From contig CALSTU010000004.1 in assembly GCA_943789355.1 (NCBI GenBank), positions 434,001-498,000 of the forward strand: a stretch of DNA of 64,000 nucleotides. The letters run 5' to 3'. A model generated the notes under the pieces. The model had not been told where the DNA came from. It made no database searches and saw only the letters and a program-made list of their open reading frames with translations. This stretch comes from UBA7430 sp002478765. Its GTDB lineage: Bacteria; Bacteroidota; Bacteroidia; Flavobacteriales; UBA7430. The position numbers were made by a program, and so were the translations under genes. This document shows positions 35,222 through 44,169 of this stretch, piece after piece. Positions within the stretch are counted from its first letter, which is position 1; each line of letters starts with the position of its first letter.

Positions 35222-35319
35222 CTTTACTTGTTTAAAATCTTAAGAACATAACCTTGTGTACGCGCGGGTTGCATTCATTCGACCAAGATATAAAATTATT
35301 GTGTTACTATGACACTAAT

Positions 35320-35328
35320 GCAAAAATA
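35320..35328 (-). promoter_or_regulatory. -7 box of the pheA operon
   Basis: TATTTTTGC on the minus strand matches TAnnTTTG. Start of transcription would be near 35313, giving a leader of about 225 nt that includes the attenuator. No convincing -33 element was found. Confidence 0.5.
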
Positions 35329-35628
35329 AAAATCATCGGGATTTGGTTGTATAAATTGGGTTGGCAGTGGAAATGGAAGAGCACTTAATATCGCTTTTAT
35401 TAGTATAGTAATCCCTGGTATGGTATTGAATAAAATGAGTTGATTTAAACCGCTCGGTTGTTGTCCATAATACATCTTGCTCCTACTCTCAGGGCCTTAG
35501 ATGCTTCTCGAGATCAACAGTAAAATCGATAGCAGTCATCCAGAATTAATTACAACATGATCAGTGATAGCCTTATTCACCCTTGTATATTATTGCCTCT
35601 AATTACATTCTACTTGATACTTTTATTT
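35329..35628. other. Intergenic stretch without recognised features
   Basis: About 300 nt between the pheA promoter and the hppA promoter. I see no ORF of convincing composition, hairpin with T run or known RNA motif. It may hold upstream regulatory sites for either gene. Confidence 0.5.
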
Positions 35629-35637
35629 TATATTTGC
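35629..35637 (+). promoter_or_regulatory. -7 box of the membrane pyrophosphatase gene
   Basis: TATATTTGC matches TAnnTTTG and lies 29 nt upstream of the ATG at 35667. Confidence 0.65.
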
Positions 35638-35666
35638 GCACTTGTTAACCAAAATCCTAAAAAACA

Positions 35667-37919
35667 ATGGAATTTTTGACAAATAACTTGATTTACTTAG
35701 TGCCTGCATTAGGTGTGTTAGGACTTATTATAATGGCAGTTAAGTCTGCTTGGGTATCTAAACAAGATGCCGGTGATGCAAATATGATTGAATTGGCTGA
35801 CCATATAGCCAAGGGTGCCATGGCATTTTTGAAAGCTGAATGGAAAGTTTTGGGGTATTTTGCTGTTATCGCAGGACTCTTGTTGGCTTATTCTGGGACC
35901 TTGGTTGAGACCTCCAGCCCTGTAATCGCTATTTCTTTCTTGATTGGTGCGGTATTTTCTGCTTTAGCAGGATACTTCGGTATGAACATCGCAACGAAAG
36001 CAAACGTCAGAACAACGCAAGCGGCTCGAACGTCACTGGCAAAAGCTTTAAAGGTTTCCTTTACTGGTGGTACTGTGATGGGTTTGGGTGTAGCTGGATT
36101 GGCTGTACTAGGTCTGGGTGCATTGTTTATTATATTTTACAATTTATATGTAGTATCTGTAGGTGCAAGTGTAAACGGTATCGAGATGGAGAAAGCTCTA
36201 GAAGTTCTGGCTGGATTCTCATTAGGTGCTGAGTCGATTGCTTTATTTGCACGTGTAGGTGGAGGTATTTATACAAAGGCAGCCGATGTAGGTGCTGACC
36301 TTGTTGGGAAAGTAGAAGCGGGTATTCCTGAGGATGACCCTCGTAATCCTGCAACGATTGCAGACAACGTTGGTGACAATGTGGGTGACGTAGCAGGTAT
36401 GGGAGCCGATTTATTTGGTTCTTACGTAGCAACTATTTTAGCAACCATGGTGTTGGGTAAAGAGATCGTATCTAATGATGCTTTTGATGGTATTGCACCG
36501 GTCTTATTACCCATGGTTATTGCTGGATTGGGAATTGTTTTTTCTGTTTTAGGGACCCTGATGGTTCGTATTAGTAAAGAGTCAGATTCTGTTCAGAAAG
36601 CTTTGAATATGGGTAACTGGGGTTCTATGGTATTCACATGGATTACTTCTTATTTCTTGGTGAACTGGATGCTGGCTGATAACATGAGTATTCGTGGATT
36701 TGAATTCACTGCCATGGATGTGTTTTGGGCAATTACTGTAGGTCTTGTTGTAGGCGCTTTAATGTCGATCATTACCGAATATTATACCGCAATGGGTAGA
36801 AGACCGGTTGATTCTATCATCAAACAATCTTCTACGGGTCATGCAACCAACATTATCGGCGGTTTAGCAGTAGGTATGGAGTCTACGGTATTGCCAACGA
36901 TTGTTTTGGCAGGTGGAATCATGTTTTCCTATTCTTTTGCGGGACTTTATGGAGTTGCAATTGCCGCTGCAGGTATGATGGCTACGACGGCGATGCAATT
37001 GGCTATCGATGCTTTCGGTCCTATTGCAGATAATGCGGGTGGTATTGCAGAGATGGCGGGTCTTCCTAAGGAAGTTCGTGGTCGAACAGACAATTTAGAT
37101 GCGGTTGGTAATACAACAGCAGCAGCCGGTAAAGGTTTTGCGATTGCATCTGCCGCGCTTACTGCTTTAGCTTTGTTTGCTGCCTTTGTTGGGATCGCCG
37201 GAATTGATTCTATTGATATTTTTAAAGCACCCGTTTTAGCCATGTTATTTATCGGTGCGATGATTCCATTTATCTTTTCTTCATTGGCTATTGCAGCCGT
37301 TGGTAGAGCAGCGATGGAAATGGTTACTGAAGTACGTCGTCAGTTTAGAGAAATTCCTGGAATTATGGAAGGGAAAGCAAAACCTGAATATGACAAATGT
37401 GTTGACATTTCTACAAAAGCATCTATCAGAGAAATGATGCTTCCTGGCGCGATTGCGCTAGTAAGTCCACTATTAATTGGGTTTGGGTTCAAAGATGTAT
37501 TTCCAGATGCTTCTTCTGCCGAAATGTTAGGTGGTTTGTTGGCAGGTACAACTGTGTCAGGTGTATTGATGGGTATGTTCCAAAATAATGCCGGTGGTGC
37601 TTGGGATAACGCTAAAAAATCTTTTGAAGCAGGTGTTGAGATCGATGGTAAAATGGAATTTAAAGGTTCTGAGGCTCATAAAGCTTCTGTAACTGGAGAT
37701 ACGGTTGGAGATCCATTTAAAGATACTTCAGGACCTTCTATGAACATACTTATTAAGCTTATGTCTATTATATCTCTAATCATTGCACCGCACATTTCTG
37801 TTGGTGCTCACCATGCAGAGGTTGAGGTGGAAGCAAATACGATTGAAGTCGTTGAAGTGGAAGTAGTTCCTGAAGCTGTTGATACTTTAAAAATAGAAGC
37901 AATATTAGAAGAAGAATAG
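35667..37919 (+). CDS. hppA: Membrane ion-pumping pyrophosphatase, K+-dependent type
   Basis: A 750-residue integral membrane protein with about 16 helices that couples pyrophosphate hydrolysis to H+ or Na+ export. The catalytic loop GIPEDDPRNPATIADNVGDN and following VAGMGADLFGSY are present, as are later GRRPVDSIIKQSSTGHATN and TVGDPFKDTSGPSMNI. GNTTAAAGKGFAIASA has Ala where K+-independent enzymes have Lys, so it should be K+-dependent; whether it pumps H+ or Na+ needs an alignment. The C-terminus carries an unusual acidic, Val/Glu-rich tail after HISVGAHH (about 35 residues). Confidence 0.95.
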   Translation: MEFLTNNLIYLVPALGVLGLIIMAVKSAWVSKQDAGDANMIELADHIAKGAMAFLKAEWKVLGYFAVIAGLLLAYSGTLVETSSPVIAISFLIGAVFSALAGYFGMNIATKANVRTTQAARTSLAKALKVSFTGGTVMGLGVAGLAVLGLGALFIIFYNLYVVSVGASVNGIEMEKALEVLAGFSLGAESIALFARVGGGIYTKAADVGADLVGKVEAGIPEDDPRNPATIADNVGDNVGDVAGMGADLFGSYVATILATMVLGKEIVSNDAFDGIAPVLLPMVIAGLGIVFSVLGTLMVRISKESDSVQKALNMGNWGSMVFTWITSYFLVNWMLADNMSIRGFEFTAMDVFWAITVGLVVGALMSIITEYYTAMGRRPVDSIIKQSSTGHATNIIGGLAVGMESTVLPTIVLAGGIMFSYSFAGLYGVAIAAAGMMATTAMQLAIDAFGPIADNAGGIAEMAGLPKEVRGRTDNLDAVGNTTAAAGKGFAIASAALTALALFAAFVGIAGIDSIDIFKAPVLAMLFIGAMIPFIFSSLAIAAVGRAAMEMVTEVRRQFREIPGIMEGKAKPEYDKCVDISTKASIREMMLPGAIALVSPLLIGFGFKDVFPDASSAEMLGGLLAGTTVSGVLMGMFQNNAGGAWDNAKKSFEAGVEIDGKMEFKGSEAHKASVTGDTVGDPFKDTSGPSMNILIKLMSIISLIIAPHISVGAHHAEVEVEANTIEVVEVEVVPEAVDTLKIEAILEEE

Positions 37920-37950
37920 TTTTTTCTTTTACACATATTCCTTAATTGTA

Positions 37951-37982
37951 AAAAAAACCATCTCATTTGAGATGGTTTTTTT
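37951..37982 (+). terminator. Terminator after hppA
   Basis: AACCATCTCA / TGAGATGGTT perfect stem flanked by A and T runs, 31 nt after the hppA stop. Confidence 0.9.
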
Positions 37983-38062
37983 ATTTGAAATTTTGAGGAA
38001 CGTGGTTCAAGCTACTTTGCTTACTTTTGAATGAGATCAAAATCTTTGATTCAGTAATAGTT

Positions 38063-38842
38063 ATGAAAGAAACCTTAGATATTTGCTTATTACAATGTGA
38101 TTTACATTGGGAAGATCCTGAGAAAAACAGGAAGCAGATTGAAACCTATTTAGCGGGTGTGAGTCATGTTGACCTCATTCTTTTGCCCGAATTATTTACC
38201 ACAGCCTTTTCAGTCGAGTCTACTCACTTGGCAGAGGCTATGGATGGGTTGACAGTTTCTTGGATGAAGTCTGTTTCAGAAAAGAATGGTGCTGCTTTAT
38301 GTGGCTCCATCATGGTGAAAGAAAATGGACAGATATACAATCGGCTGTTGTGGGTTGAACCTAATGGAAGAATACTTCACTACGACAAACGACACTTATT
38401 TGGCTTGTGTAATGAAGACTCTCATTTTACTGCCGGAAGCTCTCGTCTTGTTGTAGATTACAAGGGGTGGAAAATATGCCCACTCATTTGTTATGACCTA
38501 CGTTTTCCTGTTTTTTCTCGGAATGATGTAGATTATGATTTGCTCTTGTTTGTAGCGAACTGGCCTGTAAGTAGAATCGATGTCTGGGATGTTTTATTAA
38601 AAGCAAGAGCCATTGAAAATCTAGCGTATGTCGTTGGGGTAAATAGAGTTGGAGTTGATGGGAATCAGGTCAACCATTCTGGACATTCTCAAGTGATCGA
38701 CCTTGATGGAGGGCTCATCGCCATGGCTCCAGAAAATGAAATAGGTTTGGTAAACCTGAGTTTGTCTAAAAATCATCTGGTTGATTTCCGTAAACGTTTG
38801 ACTTTTTTAGAGGATAGAGATGATTGGAGCTTAATCAATTAA
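38063..38842 (+). CDS. Nitrilase-superfamily amidase (omega-amidase/YafV-like)
   Basis: A 259-residue carbon-nitrogen hydrolase starting MKETLDICLLQCDLHW at ATG 38063; a TTG 36 nt upstream is less likely. The Glu-Lys-Cys triad is visible: LPELFTTAF (Glu), YDKRHLFGL (Lys) and ICYDLRFPVF (Cys), with ARAIENLAYVVGVNRVG typical of the YafV/omega-amidase branch. It would hydrolyse omega-amides such as ketoglutaramate in the cytoplasm; the exact substrate is inferred. Its stop codon overlaps that of the convergent lipoprotein gene in the shared TTAA. Confidence 0.88.
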   Translation: MKETLDICLLQCDLHWEDPEKNRKQIETYLAGVSHVDLILLPELFTTAFSVESTHLAEAMDGLTVSWMKSVSEKNGAALCGSIMVKENGQIYNRLLWVEPNGRILHYDKRHLFGLCNEDSHFTAGSSRLVVDYKGWKICPLICYDLRFPVFSRNDVDYDLLLFVANWPVSRIDVWDVLLKARAIENLAYVVGVNRVGVDGNQVNHSGHSQVIDLDGGLIAMAPENEIGLVNLSLSKNHLVDFRKRLTFLEDRDDWSLIN

Positions 38843-40386
38843 GGTTTCCAATCAATTTCTAGTTCCCAATTGGCCCTTAAGTTTAAGACTTTTCCATAAT
38901 AATGAACTTTTTCTGGTAAGCGATTTTCAAAATAACTTCCTGGCGTCCATTCTCCATCGTTATTCGAGTCAGCGACCAAGCGAAGCTCGTAATTATCGGG
39001 CAATAGGTTTTTGAAATAAATCGGCATTTCTGCTGAGATTCGTTCGAAAACCTCTCCATCTTTCAGGAGCTCGACAAAGTAATGTTTAGGCTCGTTCTCA
39101 AGGTTTATTTTAAGGTTCGCCAAGGCATCTTCTTTTTGAGTAAAAAAGGTGTGGCTGACACTGTCGTTTCGACTGTCATGTAAGCCTTTTATGGCTCCGT
39201 GGTCAAAAGTAAGTTGATAGGTTTGATTTTCTTCGTATTCGAATTCAATATCAAGTTCAAAATCTTTTGCGTGAATTAAAAAATCTTTGAGTTTGCCGCT
39301 AGATTTCAGTTGAATTTTTGACGTATCTATTTCTACAATCGGAGCTGTTGTAAAACAGGTATAATTACCTCCATTTTTGACGTAGTTGTTTGATGTTTGC
39401 GAGATGCGTATGTCAACATTTTCGGTAATTTTTGATGAATACATCAAAGAGTCTCTTGAATTTTCAACGTTTAGGATAAACAGAACGGAATCCTTCTGTG
39501 TTTGTCTTGGCCATATGAAAAGGCTGTCATCAATTGTTTTACTGAAGTATTTTACTTCAGGGTCTGAAAGAAGATCAAATGAATCTACTTTTTTATTGAA
39601 CACCCATTTTATAGAGCCTTGTTTACTCGTTTGATCCAATATTTTTAACTCATCTTCTTGCTGGTACAACCAAAGATTAGTGTCTACGCTGTCTTTTAAT
39701 TGAATAGCCTTGGGGTGAAAAGCAATCTTTTCTGTATAATGATCAATCTGATAATTACTATTGACATCTTCAAATGCAATGAGCTCGTATTGTCCGGCTT
39801 TCATTTTTTGAATTTGAAAGTGACCTTGTTCATCGGCAATACTGAAGTAATCGGGTTTTTGCAGGAAAATGGTTGAGTCTTTTGTGAACAAACTCTTTTC
39901 ATACGCGGCGACAATTAGTCCTTTAGGTAAGTTTTTTTGTGGACAAGAATAAATCGTACCACTCAAGAGTAGTGAGTCCAATTCAGAACCTGTACTGAAT
40001 ACCAATGTGTAATTTTCCAAAACATTCCCCTCATGAAGATCAGCGATACCTTTTCCCAAATTTATCGTGTAGGTGCTGTTTTGATTTAGTGCCTCTTTGA
40101 GTTCAATGAATAATGCCTTTCCTTTTTGGAAAACGATAGGTTTTTGATTTAATGGCGGGGAGATCAAAAGTTCATTCAATAAATTTTTTAACACAAAGAA
40201 TTCATCAAATTCAAGTTCTATGGTACTTGGGTTTGCATTTGTCGCTCCTTGCTCAGGGAAAGTCTTAATTACTAAAGGGGGTGTCAAGTCTTTTTTACCG
40301 CCTGATGGGCTTTGAATACTTGCGCATTGCCATAAAATTAAGCTGCTTGTAAGCCAGAAAGAGAGATATTTTAACGAAGAACTCAA
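38839..40386 (-). CDS. Lipoprotein with bacterial Ig-like domain
   Basis: A 515-residue protein with a lipoprotein signal peptide ending LILWQC (C21), so it is likely anchored to a membrane of the envelope. Residues ~35-135 are an SbsA-type Ig-like domain (TPPLVIKTFPEQGATNANP, IELEFDEFF, NSTYTINLGKGIADLHEGN). A transthyretin/carboxypeptidase-regulatory-like beta segment follows (~150-230, GTIYSCPQKNLPKGLIVAAY ... MKAGQYELIAFED). Such proteins are common in Bacteroidota; function unknown. It ends 4 nt inside the convergent amidase gene. Confidence 0.85.
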   Translation of the reverse strand: MSSSLKYLSFWLTSSLILWQCASIQSPSGGKKDLTPPLVIKTFPEQGATNANPSTIELEFDEFFVLKNLLNELLISPPLNQKPIVFQKGKALFIELKEALNQNSTYTINLGKGIADLHEGNVLENYTLVFSTGSELDSLLLSGTIYSCPQKNLPKGLIVAAYEKSLFTKDSTIFLQKPDYFSIADEQGHFQIQKMKAGQYELIAFEDVNSNYQIDHYTEKIAFHPKAIQLKDSVDTNLWLYQQEDELKILDQTSKQGSIKWVFNKKVDSFDLLSDPEVKYFSKTIDDSLFIWPRQTQKDSVLFILNVENSRDSLMYSSKITENVDIRISQTSNNYVKNGGNYTCFTTAPIVEIDTSKIQLKSSGKLKDFLIHAKDFELDIEFEYEENQTYQLTFDHGAIKGLHDSRNDSVSHTFFTQKEDALANLKINLENEPKHYFVELLKDGEVFERISAEMPIYFKNLLPDNYELRLVADSNNDGEWTPGSYFENRLPEKVHYYGKVLNLRANWELEIDWKP

Positions 40387-40436
40387 ATTGTATTTTGTAT
40401 TTGAATGTTTTGTTAAGGGCCTTTATGAAGCCGTAT

Positions 40437-41489
40437 TTATTTGAAATCCCAATCGAAATCGTTTAAATTTTCTATACACGCACCAAGCAATTCAATGCAT
40501 TGTTGAATGTCGTTTTTGTTTGCCATTTCAATGACTTGGTGAATGTGCCTTGTCGGAATTGAAATAGCTCCTGCAATTGATCCACCTGGAGTGCTCCTTT
40601 GAACCCCCATGGTGTCGGTACCGCCAGCAGGAAGAATTTCTAGTTGAGTTTTTATCTTCTTCTTTTTGGCAAGTTCTTTCATGTACGCGACCATTCTGTA
40701 ATCGCAAATGGTCTGTGAGTCCATGATTTTAATAGCAGCCCCCTTACCCAGTTCAGTTATTTTTTCGTGACCAGCTGCACCCGGGACATCATAAGCTATT
40801 GTAGTGTCTAAACCAAATCCAAAGTCCGGCTGAATTTGTTGAGCGGAGACTTGTGCCCCTCGAATACCTACTTCTTCTTGAACCGTAAATACCGCATGAA
40901 CATCGTAAGGAAAATCTTTTAGGTTTTTTAGTGTTTCAATAAGGATGAAAACAGAAACTCTGTTGTCAATAGACTTGCAGTTCACGCATTCACCCATTTC
41001 AATTAACTCTCTTTGACGGGTAATAGAATCACCTACACCAATGTGTTTTTCCACTTCTTTTTTTGACATACCAAGGTCAATGAAGTAGTCGGTAGTTTTT
41101 GGGGCTGTTGACCGCTCAGAAGCTGTCATTACGTGTATGGGTTTAGAGCCCATAACCCCTACAAGATCTTTTTTGCCGTGTATTATAACTCTTTGTGCCG
41201 TCAGAGTTTTCGGGTCGAACCCCCCGAGTGTATGAAAGCGAACAAAACCTTGGTCATCAATGTGAGTGACGATGAACCCGATTTCATCCATATGAGCAGC
41301 AATCATCACTTTTTTTTCTGAGGATGTTCCTTTTTTTAAAGTGATGACATTACCAAGGTTGTCTATACGATAATCGTCAACATGATCCTCTATTTCTCGG
41401 ATTACCAATTCGCGAACTCTTTGTTCAAATCCTGGAGCACCTGCAATTTCACAGACATCGGTGAGCAGAGGTATGTTGATGTTTTTCAT
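40437..41489 (-). CDS. M42-family metallopeptidase
   Basis: A 350-residue aminopeptidase of the M42 family (FrvX/glutamyl aminopeptidase type). Metal-binding and catalytic stretches: MIAAHMDEIGFIV (His, Asp), DNRVSVFILIE, VFTVQEEVGIRGA (Glu-Glu), FGLDTTIAYD and PTRHIHQVIEM (final His). It degrades peptides in the cytoplasm, usually as a dodecamer. It is 5 nt downstream of pyk. Confidence 0.92.
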   Translation of the reverse strand: MKNINIPLLTDVCEIAGAPGFEQRVRELVIREIEDHVDDYRIDNLGNVITLKKGTSSEKKVMIAAHMDEIGFIVTHIDDQGFVRFHTLGGFDPKTLTAQRVIIHGKKDLVGVMGSKPIHVMTASERSTAPKTTDYFIDLGMSKKEVEKHIGVGDSITRQRELIEMGECVNCKSIDNRVSVFILIETLKNLKDFPYDVHAVFTVQEEVGIRGAQVSAQQIQPDFGFGLDTTIAYDVPGAAGHEKITELGKGAAIKIMDSQTICDYRMVAYMKELAKKKKIKTQLEILPAGGTDTMGVQRSTPGGSIAGAISIPTRHIHQVIEMANKNDIQQCIELLGACIENLNDFDWDFK

Positions 41490-41494
41490 ATTTT

Positions 41495-42910
41495 TTATAT
41501 GCTACTTAATCGTAACATGTTTGTCATTCCTTTGTCAGTAATAGGCATACTAGCTATATTAACTACCATGTCTCCGTCTTTGACAATCCCTTTTTCTTTG
41601 ATGATGTTTTTAATATCAGAAATGGTATGATCAGTACTCACGAATTCGTCATAATAGTATCCACGAACACCCCATAATAAACTCAGTGTGTTCATAATCT
41701 TACGATTGTTTGTGAAAATACATATTTGACTTGGAGGTCTGAAGCTAGAAATTTTATAAGCATTGTAGCCTGAATGTGTCATGGTCATTACTGCCTTCGC
41801 ATTGACTTGTTCAGCGATTTTACATGCATTAAAACAGATCGTATCAGAGATGTAACGATCGTTTTTCTTTTCAATAGGAAGAAACTCTTCCATTTCATGA
41901 TTGTTGTGGTTTTCTTGATTTTTCACCACTTTACTCATTGCTCGAATCACTTGAACAGGGTAGGTCCCAACAGATGTCTCGCCACTAAGCATGACACCAT
42001 CAACTCGGTCATGAACTGCATTTGCTACATCGTTTACATCCGCTCTACTAGGGCTCAGGCTGTCCATCATAGACTCCATCATTTGCGTTGCAATGATTAC
42101 TGGAGTAGAGTATTTGATGCATTTACGAGTAATCATTTTTTGAAGCGCTGGCACACGTTCCATAGGAACTTCAACACCCAAATCTCCACGAGCAACCATG
42201 ATCGCATCCGTTTCGTTGATGATGGCATCAATTTCTTGAATGGCCTCTGGCTTTTCAATTTTGGCCACTATTTTGGCTGGTGATTTTTCTCGATCGATGA
42301 TGTTCTTGAGTTCTTTTATATCGTTGACAGATCGAACAAAAGACAATCCCACCCATTCGATACCCAACTCTAATGCACAATCTAAATCTGCAAGATCTTT
42401 TGGGGTAAGACAGGGTAGTGAAATTTTTGTATTGGGAAGATTTACACCTTTCTTAGACTTTAAAGGACCGCCCTGAATGACTTTTGCCTTAACTTCATTT
42501 TTGTTGTTTGAAGATTCTGCTTTGAGGATTAATTTTCCATCATCCAGCATGATTTTATCCCCGACTTCTACATCTTTTGGGAACTCAGGGTACGTAATGT
42601 ATACTTTTGAAGCATCTCCTACACACTCTTCTGTTGTGATGGTGATCTTATCTCCTTTTTTTATAACCTGATCAGCTTTAACTACCCCAATTCTTAATTT
42701 TGGTCCTTGAAGATCTCCCAAAACAGCAACGTTTCGACCTTCTTCTTCGTTAAGCTCTTGTATCCAGTTGTATATTTCTTTTGCTTCTTGGTGATTGCTG
42801 TGTGAAAAGTTTATTCGAGCCACATTTAATCCTGCGGAAAACATTTTTCTTAGGACAGATTTGTCTGAAGAAGCGGGTCCTATCGTAGCAATAATTTTAG
42901 TTTTGTTCAT
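41495..42910 (-). CDS. pyk: Pyruvate kinase
   Basis: A 471-residue pyruvate kinase: PEP plus ADP to pyruvate plus ATP. TKIIATIGPASSD at the start, ARINFSHSNHQEA, the K+/Mg2+ site region AKIEKPEAIQEID, MVARGDLGVEVP and the signature PVIIATQMMESM are visible; the C-terminal regulatory domain runs from ~340. The ATG overlaps the stop of the upstream IPExxxVDY gene (ATGA). Confidence 0.97.
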   Translation of the reverse strand: MNKTKIIATIGPASSDKSVLRKMFSAGLNVARINFSHSNHQEAKEIYNWIQELNEEEGRNVAVLGDLQGPKLRIGVVKADQVIKKGDKITITTEECVGDASKVYITYPEFPKDVEVGDKIMLDDGKLILKAESSNNKNEVKAKVIQGGPLKSKKGVNLPNTKISLPCLTPKDLADLDCALELGIEWVGLSFVRSVNDIKELKNIIDREKSPAKIVAKIEKPEAIQEIDAIINETDAIMVARGDLGVEVPMERVPALQKMITRKCIKYSTPVIIATQMMESMMDSLSPSRADVNDVANAVHDRVDGVMLSGETSVGTYPVQVIRAMSKVVKNQENHNNHEMEEFLPIEKKNDRYISDTICFNACKIAEQVNAKAVMTMTHSGYNAYKISSFRPPSQICIFTNNRKIMNTLSLLWGVRGYYYDEFVSTDHTISDIKNIIKEKGIVKDGDMVVNIASMPITDKGMTNMLRLSSI

Positions 42911-43407
42911 CTGATAATTAAGTTTTCTTTCGATCGAAGCTCCATCATGTCAATTTCATACGTGCTAACAACTCGATCTAGAGTTTTTATGTTTTTGAGA
43001 AGCGAATGTTTTGCATCGTCATTAAATATTCCGTGTACTTGGATGTAATAGTCTATTTTTGAGTTTTCAGGAATTAGATATTTTACTTTTTTTCGGCTTT
43101 GAGCAAAGCCGTCAAATATAGTTCCTTGTTTTTGATTTTCGTCTGCGCATTCAATTTGACATTTGTTAGTAATCAAATACCACTGGTTTTGGTATTGATC
43201 ATTCCAATACTCATAAAGAGAAAAATAGGCTTTCTCTAAGCCGTCATCAAAATTCATAGCAATATCAAAATCGCTTCTGCTCAATGATGCATTTAGCTCT
43301 TGGTTCAACTTGTAACAAAGTTGATAGTCTTTTAATGGACTGCATATTCCGATTAGCAGGAAGTCGTAATCATACTCAAAATCGATGCTAATACTCTTTT
43401 TTGTCAT
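42907..43407 (-). CDS. IPExxxVDY-family protein
   Basis: A 166-residue protein of the Bacteroidota family named after its IPExxxVDY motif, here IPENSKIDY near residue 106 (Ile-Asp-Tyr instead of Val-Asp-Tyr). No signal peptide or membrane segment. Function unknown; the family is regularly found before pyk, as here with a 4-nt overlap, so a link to pyruvate kinase is plausible but unproven. Confidence 0.85.
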   Translation of the reverse strand: MTKKSISIDFEYDYDFLLIGICSPLKDYQLCYKLNQELNASLSRSDFDIAMNFDDGLEKAYFSLYEYWNDQYQNQWYLITNKCQIECADENQKQGTIFDGFAQSRKKVKYLIPENSKIDYYIQVHGIFNDDAKHSLLKNIKTLDRVVSTYEIDMMELRSKENLIIR

Positions 43408-43467
43408 TTCAAAACAGTCCCATTAGAAACATCGATAAATATAACCAAAAAAACAATCGAAAATCGT

Positions 43468-44169
43468 TTACACATCAAGAGATTCACAAGCAATTTTTGA
43501 AGCAGCTTCTTCTGCCTTTTTCTTTGAACTACCCTGAGCCGTTGCTACATTTTCCCCTGCTAGGTAAAGAGCAATTTTAAAGTTTTTTTTGTGAGATTCT
43601 CCGGTTTCTCCCAGTACTTCAAAACGGCAATCTTTATTCTTTTTTTGGGCCCAGTGTAAGAAGTGTTTTTTATAACTGCTTATTTCTTTTTCGAGTTCAT
43701 GTAGCGAGAAATTGGGGCTTATCATTTTATCAATAATGAAAGCTTTACAAGTAGCGGCCCCTTTATCCAAGTATATTGCAGCAATCAGAGCCTCTAGGGC
43801 ATTACCAAAAATAGAAGGAGGTGTTTTAATTCCTAGATTAGTTTTCACCAGGACATCTATTTCCAACTTTTTAGCTAAGTCATTTAAAGTCTTACGACGG
43901 ACTAACTTAGAGCGAATATCCGTTAGGGTGCCCTCATTTTTTTCAGGAAGATTGTGGTATAAGTGTTCAGTGATTACCGTGCTTAGGATCGAATCTCCTA
44001 AGAACTCTAACCTTTCGTTGTCTCCATATTTTGAAACATCTACAGAGCTGTGACAAAGCGCTTGATGATAAAGGGATGCATTTTTTGGCTGAAAACCTAA
44101 TATTGGCGTTAAGTCAAGTGTTAGCTGGTCTGATGGATTTGAAAAAAGCTTCTGAAGCCAATTCATCAT
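43468..44169 (-). CDS. rnc: Ribonuclease III
   Basis: A 233-residue double-stranded RNA endonuclease. The catalytic signature NERLEFLGDSILSTVI is in the RNase III domain (~20-150), with the second acidic region GNALEALIAAIYLDKG; a dsRNA-binding domain (~163-230) ends GSSKKKAEEAASKIACESL. The ATG shares its A with the fabF stop (TAATG). The order acpP-fabF-rnc is widely conserved. Confidence 0.96.
   Translation of the reverse strand: MMNWLQKLFSNPSDQLTLDLTPILGFQPKNASLYHQALCHSSVDVSKYGDNERLEFLGDSILSTVITEHLYHNLPEKNEGTLTDIRSKLVRRKTLNDLAKKLEIDVLVKTNLGIKTPPSIFGNALEALIAAIYLDKGAATCKAFIIDKMISPNFSLHELEKEISSYKKHFLHWAQKKNKDCRFEVLGETGESHKKNFKIALYLAGENVATAQGSSKKKAEEAASKIACESLDV

Larger units (their letters stand above)
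35103..35230 (-). promoter_or_regulatory. Phe/Tyr transcription attenuator of the aromatic operon
   Basis: Four mutually exclusive segments are present on the minus strand. Segment 1 CAAGTAAAG (35230-35222), just before the leader ATG, is fully complementary to CTTTACTTG (35164-35156) in segment 2. Segment 2 also contains GAGGCTTT (35168-35161), starting in the leader stop codon, which pairs over 8 bp with AAAGCCTC of segment 3. Segment 3 pairs with segment 4 to form the terminator. Pairing 2:3 is the antiterminator; 1:2 allows termination. Confidence 0.82.
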
